A stretch of 64,000 bases of DNA, from contig NC_087063.1 in NCBI RefSeq assembly GCF_963678635.1, positions 30,516,599 through 30,580,598 of the forward strand. The letters are read 5' to 3'. Both the position numbers and the translations under genes were made by a program. The stretch comes from Symsagittifera roscoffensis. Lineage: Eukaryota; Xenacoelomorpha; Acoela; Convolutidae. The notes beneath the pieces were generated by a model that was given only the letters and a program-made list of their open reading frames with translations, was not told where the DNA came from and made no database searches. Positions within the stretch are counted from its first letter, which is position 1. Every line of letters begins with the position of its first letter. Below are positions 11,916-21,588 of this stretch, in pieces.

Positions 11916-12383
11916 ATGTCATTTAAAAACCTAGGAAATAAACAAACAATCGTTTTACACAATTGTGAAATAGATAACAAAAAATACGACCTTGTAATCA
12001 CACCTCATACACAAACAGTTGGATACATTCGAACAAAACGACAAACACTAAAAAGAAAAATAATAACGAAACAAAGACAAATAACACGAAAAAGATTTTC
12101 AAAAAATCGAAACGCATTTTCAGAATCAGAAACCAACAGTTTAGACGAACTTTACAAACTAAAAGAATCAATAGACAAAAATTGCCCACTTCACGATCAA
12201 TTATATTTTTCTGACTCAGAAACAACTTCAAATTCATCAAAAAGAGGAAAAAGAAGAATAAAAAAGCAGTATAAACACAAACCAGTACATTTATACAATT
12301 GGAATCAACCAATTCGACACATTAATAATTACATATTAACAGTCATCGAACGAAAAAATGAGCTCAACGCACACCCCAGGTGA
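11916..12383 (+). CDS. 155-aa basic ORF overlapping the start of gag
   Basis: An ATG frame of 155 residues, strongly lysine/arginine-rich (RTKRQTLKRKIITKQRQ near residues 40-56), with a serine/acidic patch (FSDSETTSNSSKRGKRRIKK near 98-118). It overlaps the gag-pol ATG by 26 nt in a different frame, an arrangement that would allow coupled re-initiation. No domain is recognised. The basic patches suggest nucleic-acid binding or a nuclear/nucleolar signal. A +1 relation to gag means a simple one-base loss, as proposed for pol, would not fuse it to gag, so it looks like a separate protein. Confidence 0.6.
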   Translation: MSFKNLGNKQTIVLHNCEIDNKKYDLVITPHTQTVGYIRTKRQTLKRKIITKQRQITRKRFSKNRNAFSESETNSLDELYKLKESIDKNCPLHDQLYFSDSETTSNSSKRGKRRIKKQYKHKPVHLYNWNQPIRHINNYILTVIERKNELNAHPR

Positions 12384-15300
12384 AGAAAGCTCAGATGATG
12401 ATGAAATCTTTCCTTTTATAATAGATGCAACCACTGATAGAGGACAGCATATATTTTGCAAAAATTTACTATTAAATTTATTTGAACCCGGAATCAGTCC
12501 ATGTAAAACAGAGTTCCCAGATGTAAAAATCAAAAGACAAATCATAGACCACTACTTAAAAGATATATGCAACATAACACAACAGTATGGAATCTACTCC
12601 ATAGAATTCACCTCACCAAACCATAATAATAGAAAATATACAATTCAAACAGCCGATCTTGATTTAGAATTTTCAAAAGTTTTTTCAGAATATATAAAAA
12701 GCATCCAATATCATAACTCACAAAGAGCAAACTCCATATTCACCAATGAAGTTTTCGCAATAATATATAGTTATATTTCGATATTAGAAAATGAAATCCC
12801 AATAACAAATGTCTCACCGACAGAAACATCTAAACATTTAAGAGTACGACATGAAATCACACTACTCTCTAGTTATTTAAACATCATTAAAGAAAATTTC
12901 ACGAAAAACGACGTTTCACAACATACAAAACACGATCTACAAAAAATTTTGGCATGGTTCATAATAGATTATTTCACACACAATATTGATTTAATTGCAC
13001 AAGCAAGAAAAAATTTTAGACCCCAAAACTCGAACGATGATACCGCTATCACAGAACAATCAGATTATGTTTGGGACCCCGAATGGTCTCATCCCGCATT
13101 TATAAGCTTCCCACAATCAATCTCAAGTCAAGCAATAAGTACGATATCTTACATAAGAGATTATGTAAAAATAATACCATTCACCATTGATGCAACACCA
13201 TTAAACTATAATACATTTTTGCCCGATACACAAAATAATAGTTTAAACTCTACAGTCATACACAACGAAAACCTCAATGGAACTAGGAATCTTACTCAAC
13301 AAGATATCCAGACACCATCACACTTCATAAATGAAGAAATTGTACACACAACAACTACACAACAAAGTATTTCACCAATACGCCCAAATTTAACAACACC
13401 AAGAAATACAAATCCTTCACAAACACAGGTAACCTTACAATCAACCGTTAAACCTTCGGTTGCCCCTAAATATTCACATATGGATTACCAAACATACAGA
13501 CCCATGACAATACCATCAAAAACACGCAAAACATTCACTAGAAACAACTTTACAGACCATAATTATAATTATACACATCCATCAAAAACATATAATCAAC
13601 CACAAAGAAATTTTAACCAATATACAAGATCTCGAAATTGGGATAACCCAATGACCCAACCTAATTCAATAAATTTCCAAACAAATCCTCCACAGGATCA
13701 CAGTGAAAATTACCCATTTTTTCAACAAAATAAAAATAAAAAACAGACATCTTATCAAATGGATTATTTATCCTCAGATGATGATTTCTTACAACCAGAT
13801 ATATTTGCACCAAATACTCAAGAATATCGTAGACAAGGAATACAGAGAACACGTACAAATCATAGAAATTTTTCTCCACAACCAATAGATGCACAACATC
13901 AACAACCAATTCAACAACAAAATCTAATTAATACACAATCTTTTCAACCAATTCAACAACAAAATCCAATGACTGCACACTCGTATCAACCATCACAAAT
14001 GCAAAATGAAATACCACTCCCATATTATCTCCAACAACATGAAATAACAAGAAACCAACTTTCAAATTTTTCTCAAATGCCAAATGCAGCAGAATCATTA
14101 CAAATGACAATGAATCCATACCTTATGGGTGGATCATCAATAACATCAAACAAACCTTTAATGGTTTTCACAGGAACAGACCCTGAATACTCTGTAGAAG
14201 ATTATTTAAATGCAGTAACAGCAAACCTGATTTTAAATATTGGACCTGAACCAATTAATACGCCACTACATCAAAACTGGATACATCGACGCACAGCGTT
14301 AATACAAACAACCTTAGATGGCGCAGCCCAAAAATGGTTTTCAGTACTACCTCTAGAAATAAAATCAAACTGGAAAAGGTTTACACAGGAATTTTCAAAA
14401 ATGTTTGACTCCGAAAGAAACAAACAACAACAAAGAGTTTTATGTAATGAAATTCGCAGATTACCAAACGAAACCATCAAGCAAATAGCAGTACGAATCG
14501 AAACACTAGTTCGAAAAGCATATTCATTAAATACACATGACTATAAAAACACAAAGATGACAGAAATCTTAATGATGACCTTAACACCACAATTAAGGAA
14601 AATAGCAATAAAAAAGAGAGCATCCCATCCTTCTTCAATTCGAGAACCCGATTTAGATTTTCGAAAACTAGTAGACAAATTAGAACAAGCAGAAATCACG
14701 ATGAAACTAGAAGAAACGGAAAATCTGAAATTACAATACGTTAACAGAATTGAAACGACTCCCACCAATATTAATAATATACAGGAATCAGAGACAGACC
14801 TCGTTGAAAAAATCACTGAAATACTCAATATTTACGAAAAGAACCCAAACTTTAAAGGCAAACCATCTTTCAAAAAATGGTGTAATTATTGCCGACGATA
14901 CGGACATAGTATTTCCGAATGTAGACAAAAACAGCAAGACAATCAAAATAAACCTCAAAAATATAAAGAACCAAATAAATCATTCCATCAATACATGAAA
15001 AAAGATCAAAACCTACCGAACAAAACAGTCTACAGCAACAACAGTTCAGGAAAACCACTCCCGAACAATACAAATTATACAAGAAATCAATCACCATATA
15101 ACTCAAGTTATAGAGGAAGATCACCAGAACGAAGAAACACGCATAATTCATCACAAAATCATTACAATAGACCAAATAGTCGAAATAACTACTCCAGATC
15201 ACATTCAAATACACAACGATTTGTTTCTAGATCTAATTCCCAATCAAGAAATAACTACTATCCAAACAACCAATCACGAAATTCATCATACGATAGGAAT

Positions 15301-18300
15301 AGAAACTACTCCTATAATCGAAATAGAAGTTATTCAAACAACCGAAACCAGAATTACCCGAACAATCGATCAAGGAATAACTCATATAATAGATCGAACT
15401 ATAACAGACCAAACAACAATTATCAAAATAGATCGCGAAATAATTCACAAAATCGACACTCAAGTTATAATAATCGTTATAGAAATTATTCCCAATCACC
15501 ACACCGGAATAATAATAACTATAATAATTCTAATAATCGCCACAGAAGTAGTACACCTAAACATCAAAGACATATTAATCAAGTACAATCTAATCCAGAA
15601 ACAACATCAGACCCTCCAGGTATTGATGACACAGTAACTGATACGTTACAACTCAATCAAATAAACTGTACATCATCAGATTCAGAAAGTGATACTGAAA
15701 ACACTCTTTCTATCAATATGATAAAAGTCGAAAATGACTATGAATCTGTCATATATGAACAACCTTTTTCATCACACATATATGAAAATCAATCAGAATT
15801 TCTTCAAAATTATTACACTACACCCATAAATTCCACACCAACGACGCAAGAAACAAATGAGATTAACACTACAAATCAAACCAATAAAAATATCAAAACA
15901 AAATGCTTGAATACAAACCACATTTATCAAAATATACAAAAAGAACAACCCAAAGAAAAAATTTGGACAATACCATTTCTCTTAGAAAGCCCAAGAAATA
16001 AAGAATTTCAACCACCAGACCTTGAAATAGATTTTTTAATTGATTCAGGAGCAGAATCAAACATAATAAACATCCCCACATGGAATGAAATAAAAACTTT
16101 ACACCCAAAGCTAACACCTCTTGAAACCTCCAGTAAGTTAGCAACAGCACAAGGATCAACATTGATAAACTACGGAAAAATCCAATTATTTCTCCTCCCC
16201 ACCAGAACAATGGAGCAAAGCAAAATTTTAAATAAGCCATTTAAACAAATATTCCATATCACTGATATTAATTATAATATCATTGGAATACCATTTATTT
16301 CGAAGTATATACCAACAATTAACATACTAAATAGTAAAATATTAATCAAAGATAAATATACAAAAACAAAAGAAACATCCTTAACATTTTTTCAAAGATT
16401 AAATAAACAACCACCATTCTTTTCAAAATTCTACCCGATATTTAACCAACAAAGAAAACACCTAAAACCACTATCAGGAAATATCTATAATTTTTCAATC
16501 AAACAAGTTCACCAATATGATAAAGAACAAAACAAACAAAAATTTTATATGTCAGATTTTGAATTCAAACCTATTCACAAATTTTTCAAAATCACAATCT
16601 CATCCATAAAATATTTGAAAAATTCGAATTCAGATATCATTTCCTTACATGTCTATAACAACACACCTTACCAAGTAACCTTACCTTTAGGACTTCTAGG
16701 ATATTGTGAAACCAACGCTACAATATTACCAATACACGAAAAAGCTTATCGCGTAAATAATATACTCCAATTACTAGATATTTGCCAATCTACAATTCTT
16801 AATGAAGAATTATCTATAAATAATATAAAAAGTAACGAAAACAGAAATACGGATTATTTCACAAAAACTCCATATTTCAAACCTACATTCAACATAAGTA
16901 ACTACACAGAGGACCAACAGAAATTTTTAACAATGTTTAATTTCCAACATTCACAAATAACACAAGACGAATTCGAAAAGTTAGCCAAACAGCTAATTAA
17001 ATATTCATCAGTCTATGCAACATCAAAATTCGATGTTGGAAAAATCAGTTCATCACTACATCTCCCGTTAAAACCAGACGCAGTTTTCAAAAAACAGAGA
17101 GCAAGTAAAGTACCAATTCACTTACATGATAAAGTGAACAGATTACTCGATATTTTAGAACAATACAACATTATATCACCAGTTAATAAAGAAGAACAAC
17201 CAAAAGGGAACACATTTATCAACCCCGTTATCATTCTAGCTAAAGGAGAATCATTAAAAATCGTTCTCGATGCTAGATACCTCAATTCACTTATAGATGA
17301 ATCAAAATGTAATTGGCCCATTGAACCAATACAAGTTATTTTAACAAAAATAAATGGCAAATACTTTACAACCGCCGATATGAATAGTGCATACAATCAA
17401 ATGCCACTAGATGAACAATCACGACGTTTAACACAATTTGTTATCGGAAACCAACAATATGAATTCAACCGCTTATTCTATGGAATATCCATAGGACCAG
17501 CAGCATTTTCAGCTTTTATGAGCAAAATTTTTAGACCACTAATACTCAAGAAAAACGCAATCACCTATTTAGACGATGTTTTTATGCAATCACAAACAAA
17601 AGACGAGATGTTCAATGTTTTAGAAAAATATCACCAAATACTTCAGAACGAAAATCTGAAGGCCGCCCCCGATAAATCACACTTCTTTTTGACAAGAGTT
17701 AAATTCTTAGGACATAATATAGAAAGAAAAACAATCACTCCATTGAAATCACGCATTGACGCTATTCAAAAACTTCAACCACCAACAAATAAAAAGAAAA
17801 TCCAAGAATTTCTTGGAATGTTAAACTTTTTAAGTAAATATGTTTATAAAATGCAATTATATCTACGACCATTTTATAACATCCTTAGACAACAAAATAA
17901 TTTTGAATGGAACACAGAACATCAAACACGATTTGAAGAAATAAAGAAACTTTTAACTGAACAAATTTCAAACACAATTCCAGATTCAAATCAACCATTT
18001 TATGCAATGTGCGATGCTTCGAACTTTGGCATCGGTGCAGCACTATTACAATCACATAATGGTACAAATAAAATGAACCTCATATCAGCAAATTCTCGAT
18101 TATTCACTCAAGCAGAGCTACGACTCTCAACTCTAATGAGAGAATGTACAGCCATAATATATACACTGACAGAATATGAATTTCTGATACTTGGATCAAA
18201 ACACCCCACAGTTTTATTCACAGACCATAAACCAATCATCTTTCTCTTTACACAAAAATCTAACCCAAACCACCGAGTTTACAGATTTCAACTAATTCTA

Positions 18301-18609
18301 ATGAAATTTCCAAACTTACATATAGTTTGGACTGCAGGAAAAAATCTTGCATTACCAGACACCTTAAGTCGAAATACACCACCTGAATTACTTACACGAA
18401 AAACAACAGTTGAAATACCCAAAAACATAAAATTCTACCTTGCAGAAAACGAAACATCACCCCGATTGGAATGCAAATATGCAGTAAAAACTGATATTGA
18501 ACAATCACAAATAAATAGTTTACAACATTTCCCACTTTATTTAGATTGTCAAAATAATCATTATGAAGTTGATCTACTTGGAACATCAACTTTCAAACTC
18601 AATGGATAA
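12358..18609 (+). CDS. Gag-protease-reverse transcriptase-RNase H polyprotein (5' part of pol)
   Basis: One 2083-residue frame. Residues 1-600 are a long, poorly conserved region rich in Q, N, T and P. A Ty3/Gypsy-type gag (capsid) domain lies around 602-790, with W-F and KRFTQEFSKMF motifs. A CCHC zinc knuckle is at C842-x2-C845-x4-H850-x4-C855. An R/S/N/Y-rich basic tract spans about 918-1075. The aspartic protease motif DSGA is at 1229-1232. The RT starts near 1586 and has YLDD at 1737-1740. RNase H shows D1886, E1929 and D1956 (TDHK). Gag and pol share one frame with no internal shift. The frame then ends just after RNase H at a premature stop; the missing piece continues in another frame from about 18598, consistent with loss of one A near 18595-18598. 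Confidence 0.95.
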   Translation: MSSTHTPGEESSDDDEIFPFIIDATTDRGQHIFCKNLLLNLFEPGISPCKTEFPDVKIKRQIIDHYLKDICNITQQYGIYSIEFTSPNHNNRKYTIQTADLDLEFSKVFSEYIKSIQYHNSQRANSIFTNEVFAIIYSYISILENEIPITNVSPTETSKHLRVRHEITLLSSYLNIIKENFTKNDVSQHTKHDLQKILAWFIIDYFTHNIDLIAQARKNFRPQNSNDDTAITEQSDYVWDPEWSHPAFISFPQSISSQAISTISYIRDYVKIIPFTIDATPLNYNTFLPDTQNNSLNSTVIHNENLNGTRNLTQQDIQTPSHFINEEIVHTTTTQQSISPIRPNLTTPRNTNPSQTQVTLQSTVKPSVAPKYSHMDYQTYRPMTIPSKTRKTFTRNNFTDHNYNYTHPSKTYNQPQRNFNQYTRSRNWDNPMTQPNSINFQTNPPQDHSENYPFFQQNKNKKQTSYQMDYLSSDDDFLQPDIFAPNTQEYRRQGIQRTRTNHRNFSPQPIDAQHQQPIQQQNLINTQSFQPIQQQNPMTAHSYQPSQMQNEIPLPYYLQQHEITRNQLSNFSQMPNAAESLQMTMNPYLMGGSSITSNKPLMVFTGTDPEYSVEDYLNAVTANLILNIGPEPINTPLHQNWIHRRTALIQTTLDGAAQKWFSVLPLEIKSNWKRFTQEFSKMFDSERNKQQQRVLCNEIRRLPNETIKQIAVRIETLVRKAYSLNTHDYKNTKMTEILMMTLTPQLRKIAIKKRASHPSSIREPDLDFRKLVDKLEQAEITMKLEETENLKLQYVNRIETTPTNINNIQESETDLVEKITEILNIYEKNPNFKGKPSFKKWCNYCRRYGHSISECRQKQQDNQNKPQKYKEPNKSFHQYMKKDQNLPNKTVYSNNSSGKPLPNNTNYTRNQSPYNSSYRGRSPERRNTHNSSQNHYNRPNSRNNYSRSHSNTQRFVSRSNSQSRNNYYPNNQSRNSSYDRNRNYSYNRNRSYSNNRNQNYPNNRSRNNSYNRSNYNRPNNNYQNRSRNNSQNRHSSYNNRYRNYSQSPHRNNNNYNNSNNRHRSSTPKHQRHINQVQSNPETTSDPPGIDDTVTDTLQLNQINCTSSDSESDTENTLSINMIKVENDYESVIYEQPFSSHIYENQSEFLQNYYTTPINSTPTTQETNEINTTNQTNKNIKTKCLNTNHIYQNIQKEQPKEKIWTIPFLLESPRNKEFQPPDLEIDFLIDSGAESNIINIPTWNEIKTLHPKLTPLETSSKLATAQGSTLINYGKIQLFLLPTRTMEQSKILNKPFKQIFHITDINYNIIGIPFISKYIPTINILNSKILIKDKYTKTKETSLTFFQRLNKQPPFFSKFYPIFNQQRKHLKPLSGNIYNFSIKQVHQYDKEQNKQKFYMSDFEFKPIHKFFKITISSIKYLKNSNSDIISLHVYNNTPYQVTLPLGLLGYCETNATILPIHEKAYRVNNILQLLDICQSTILNEELSINNIKSNENRNTDYFTKTPYFKPTFNISNYTEDQQKFLTMFNFQHSQITQDEFEKLAKQLIKYSSVYATSKFDVGKISSSLHLPLKPDAVFKKQRASKVPIHLHDKVNRLLDILEQYNIISPVNKEEQPKGNTFINPVIILAKGESLKIVLDARYLNSLIDESKCNWPIEPIQVILTKINGKYFTTADMNSAYNQMPLDEQSRRLTQFVIGNQQYEFNRLFYGISIGPAAFSAFMSKIFRPLILKKNAITYLDDVFMQSQTKDEMFNVLEKYHQILQNENLKAAPDKSHFFLTRVKFLGHNIERKTITPLKSRIDAIQKLQPPTNKKKIQEFLGMLNFLSKYVYKMQLYLRPFYNILRQQNNFEWNTEHQTRFEEIKKLLTEQISNTIPDSNQPFYAMCDASNFGIGAALLQSHNGTNKMNLISANSRLFTQAELRLSTLMRECTAIIYTLTEYEFLILGSKHPTVLFTDHKPIIFLFTQKSNPNHRVYRFQLILMKFPNLHIVWTAGKNLALPDTLSRNTPPELLTRKTTVEIPKNIKFYLAENETSPRLECKYAVKTDIEQSQINSLQHFPLYLDCQNNHYEVDLLGTSTFKLNG

Positions 18610-18854
18610 AAAATAACACCCAACAAAAACGAACAAAACAACACCCGCCTAAGAAAGACCATTTTCCACTAATTGAAAAAGAAGATTTAACTGATAAAAT
18701 AAATTTATCAGGACCACAAACAAATGATTCAAAATACACAATAAATCAAGTTTTTGACCTTCACGACCCACTTGATACAATACCCTTATCTAAATTCGAA
18801 ATTGAAAACATTTTTATCTCCCTCCAACAGAAACGATTACAATTTCAACACTGA
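18598..18854 (+). pseudogene. Pol linker fragment between RNase H and integrase, frame-shifted
   Basis: Directly after the RNase H frame ends, a second frame is open from about 18598 to a TGA at 18852-18854. A third frame takes over from about 18815 and runs into integrase. The composition (QTNDSKYTINQVFDLHDP, then SKFEIENIF) is normal for the tether between RNase H and the integrase zinc domain. Both shifts are of the same sign, and each would be explained by one base missing in a short run (AAA near 18596, TTTTT at 18811-18815). So pol here is either recently broken or mis-assembled. Confidence 0.75.
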
Positions 18855-19063
18855 AACAATATCAAAATCTTGACCCGATAATTAGACAACTAAAATCATG
18901 GCACAAATATAAAACTAAACCTGTCAAGGCAGATTCAACCATTCTAGGAAACAAAACACTCCTCCGATACTTTCGCAAATTTAACAACACAACAATTAAC
19001 GAAAATACAGACCTTTTAGAGTATAACCTGAATGAATCTACAGTTCCCTGTCTCCCTTTAAGT

Positions 19064-20569
19064 ATGATTCTTATAGCTTTTAATATTTCACATACACAAA
19101 ATATTAAAGGACACTCTGGATCAGAAAAAACATATTCAAATTTTATACAAAATTTTTACTTCCCAAATGCACCAATTTGGATAAAAATACTATGCAATGA
19201 TTGTATAGTATGTCAACTAAATAAACCTTACCCAAATCAAAAACAAATAGCACAAAAACAAGATTTTAAAGGACAAAGTTTGTACTTTAATCATCGTATC
19301 TCATTTGATACCAAAGGACCAATTTCACCCTCATCCGAAGGAAACTCCTACATTATGGTAATTGTTGACGCATTTACACATTATGTAGCAATTAACCCAG
19401 TACCACATTGTAACGCTTATTACGCTTACACAACACTCTATGAACACTGGATAGCAAAATTCGGACTACCAGAAATTTTAGTTACAGACAACGGTACAGA
19501 ATTCATAAATAATGAAATTATCACACTATGTCATTTATACAACATTAAACACAAACCACGTACATCTCATGCACCTTGGACAAACGGCTTAGTCGAAGGT
19601 ATGAACCGTTCATTACAAGAATATCTCAGATGTATCATCAACGGAAATGATACAAAATATACCGAATGGTCAGCAGATGTAAAATTATTTCCCTTAGCAT
19701 ATAATTCACAAATTACGACAACTTTAGGAATGTCACCATACGAAATGGTTTTTAACCAAAAGCCACGCAAACCAATAATGTTTACAGCAAATTCTCATAA
19801 AAACGCACAAGGTTATTGTCAACCAAATAAAGACTCAATTTGTTATAACCTACCTTTACATACACACGATGAAGATCATTTTCATCACCCACAAATTCTT
19901 AAACTAGCCTCCGGTACACACACCGAATGGATTCTAAATAGAGATAAAAAACACAATGAAATTTATCAAAAAATAACAAAAAAGTTATTACAAAGACAAA
20001 ACATTAATGAACAAATCAATTCACGTTTTACACCAGCCTTCGAATTAAAAATTGGAACATTTGTTTTAATACCTAATTTTAATACTCAAAAAGGAATTTC
20101 TAAAAAATTACAACCCCTTCGAAAAGGACCATACCAAATAATTGCAAAACCCACTGATGTCACATATAAAATTACCGACTCAAACAAAAAAGAAATCGTT
20201 CAACATCGAAACAACCTATTACCTTATTACCCAAAAGAATACGCACTCCGCGAATTAACTCAATTATATTCTTTCACAGGATTAAAAATCATTCAAAATG
20301 AACCACATCTGAAAAACACAGAACAAAATGATAACCCCACCGAAAATCAAAACACAAAACCAACCGCCACCAAAAACAATACACAAAACCATAAAGAATC
20401 CCCAAAACAAAGAAAAAATAAAAAAATGACCGAACAAATAATACCCCAAGAACAAATCGACAAATCAGAAAATAGAAAAACAACAAGACTCCGAAATCAA
20501 CCACGTAAAAACTATAAAATATTCATCCCCCAATCTAAAATTTTAAAGAAAGTGGAATTTCAAAAGTAA
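19064..20569 (+). CDS. Integrase (3' part of pol)
   Basis: The ATG at 19064 gives 501 residues, but the same frame is open from about 18815 and is better seen as the end of pol. The zinc domain shows H10, H17 and C47-x2-C50. The catalytic core has D82, D142 (TDNGTEF) and E178, giving a canonical D-x59-D-x35-E. The core is followed by the SPYEMVFN motif. A C-terminal DNA-binding SH3-like part (KIGTFVLIPNF ... RKGPYQII) lies around 320-390. The lysine/asparagine-rich tail ends in a basic TTRLRNQPRKNY stretch. The integrase would insert the cDNA with a 4-bp stagger, matching the AGAT duplication. The catalytic triad is intact. Confidence 0.93.
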   Translation: MILIAFNISHTQNIKGHSGSEKTYSNFIQNFYFPNAPIWIKILCNDCIVCQLNKPYPNQKQIAQKQDFKGQSLYFNHRISFDTKGPISPSSEGNSYIMVIVDAFTHYVAINPVPHCNAYYAYTTLYEHWIAKFGLPEILVTDNGTEFINNEIITLCHLYNIKHKPRTSHAPWTNGLVEGMNRSLQEYLRCIINGNDTKYTEWSADVKLFPLAYNSQITTTLGMSPYEMVFNQKPRKPIMFTANSHKNAQGYCQPNKDSICYNLPLHTHDEDHFHHPQILKLASGTHTEWILNRDKKHNEIYQKITKKLLQRQNINEQINSRFTPAFELKIGTFVLIPNFNTQKGISKKLQPLRKGPYQIIAKPTDVTYKITDSNKKEIVQHRNNLLPYYPKEYALRELTQLYSFTGLKIIQNEPHLKNTEQNDNPTENQNTKPTATKNNTQNHKESPKQRKNKKMTEQIIPQEQIDKSENRKTTRLRNQPRKNYKIFIPQSKILKKVEFQK

Positions 20570-21167
20570 TTTTAACATTATACTTCACAATCATGAAACC
20601 TCCGAAACATTTTCCATTTACATTTTTCAAAATAACATGCTGACAAGTACGCAATAATTCTAGTTCAAAATAGACCAATAGGATTCATCCAATCCGTCAC
20701 TTTCTCTAACTCAAACTAAGACCAATTAGACGAATCATATAGAACTCCAGGCACATCTATAACTATAACTTTACGACCTCCAGGTCAAAAATAAGCAAAC
20801 CACTCCAACTTGACAACTAAAATAAATATCACCATAATACCGTACCCCTCCCTTATCTAATAACCCAAAGATCAACAATATTTCCCCAACTCAGACCACG
20901 AATACCCCCAAAACAAATTTGTTAACTTAGCCTAAAGTAACAAAATGAACATTTCAATTAGCCTAAAGTATAAAAATCTCACCATACCCCGGATCATTTG
21001 ACAAACAAAAATAAAGAAAAAGACGACCTCCCGATCACCATGAAAATTGCCCCCAACAATTTTTTACAAAACTCAACCCACTTGTCAAAAAACTAATAAA
21101 TAATCCGACCACACTTGAAAATCGCCTCAAACAGCAAAAAATATTCGACCAAGAGATCATTTCTTAA
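20570..21167 (+). other. Non-coding spacer between integrase and the accessory genes
   Basis: About 600 nt with stops in all frames. The motif TTAGCCTAAAGTA occurs twice (near 20937 and 20959), and a CTCCAGG motif twice near 20752 and 20777. This is where a subgenomic promoter, splice acceptor or other expression signal for the downstream frames would be expected, but I cannot identify one. Confidence 0.4.
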
Positions 21168-21398
21168 ATGCTCTTCTCTCAATCAGTTACTCAAATACTC
21201 ATAAATCTTAAACATTTTTTTACAATACTTGAAACCTTTATAATATTTCTTTTTGATATACTTGAATCTTTTCTAATAATCCTAATCATTTTTTATAACA
21301 TTTTTTTAATTTTCTACACTATATTCGAACTATTTCTCCAACTTTCCAAAACCCTTGATTATATCCACAGGTACGATTCATATAACTTGTCTAAATGA
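21168..21398 (+). CDS. Small membrane protein 1 (76 aa)
   Basis: A 76-residue ATG frame dominated by I, L and F, with two predicted membrane stretches (about residues 20-35 and 36-62) and a short polar C-terminus ending YDSYNLSK. Its stop overlaps the next start as ATGA at 21395-21398, a layout that couples translation of adjacent genes. No homologue is recognised. By size and hydrophobicity it is viroporin-like, but that is only a resemblance. Confidence 0.5.
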   Translation: MLFSQSVTQILINLKHFFTILETFIIFLFDILESFLIILIIFYNIFLIFYTIFELFLQLSKTLDYIHRYDSYNLSK

Positions 21399-21583
21399 TA
21401 CGAACAATTTTCAGTAGAACTGATATTTTTTTATTGTTTGTAATTTTCATAACATTTTTATCATCCCTCATTTTGACAATATGCAAATGTATAAAGAAAG
21501 CAATCATCACATTTGCCCTAGCAACAATTTTTCTAATTATTTTTTTGGAAGAATATTATAATAAACATAAACCTTCCCACTAA
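21395..21583 (+). CDS. Small membrane protein 2 (62 aa)
   Basis: It starts in the ATGA overlap with the preceding frame. Its 62 residues include two hydrophobic segments (about 12-30 and 36-51), separated by a basic/cysteine loop (ICKCIKKA), and the protein ends HKPSH. It may function with membrane protein 1, as the overlapping layout suggests co-expression. Alternatively the two could be one membrane protein split by a lost base. Function unknown. Confidence 0.5.
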   Translation: MIRTIFSRTDIFLLFVIFITFLSSLILTICKCIKKAIITFALATIFLIIFLEEYYNKHKPSH

Positions 21584-21588
21584 AGTAA

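Noticed and set aside
12000..18600. Many 60-115 aa antisense open frames under gag-pol
   Set aside because: They mirror the A-rich sense strand (poly-Phe/Leu/Val/Cys translations) and have no motifs; they are shadows of the real gene.
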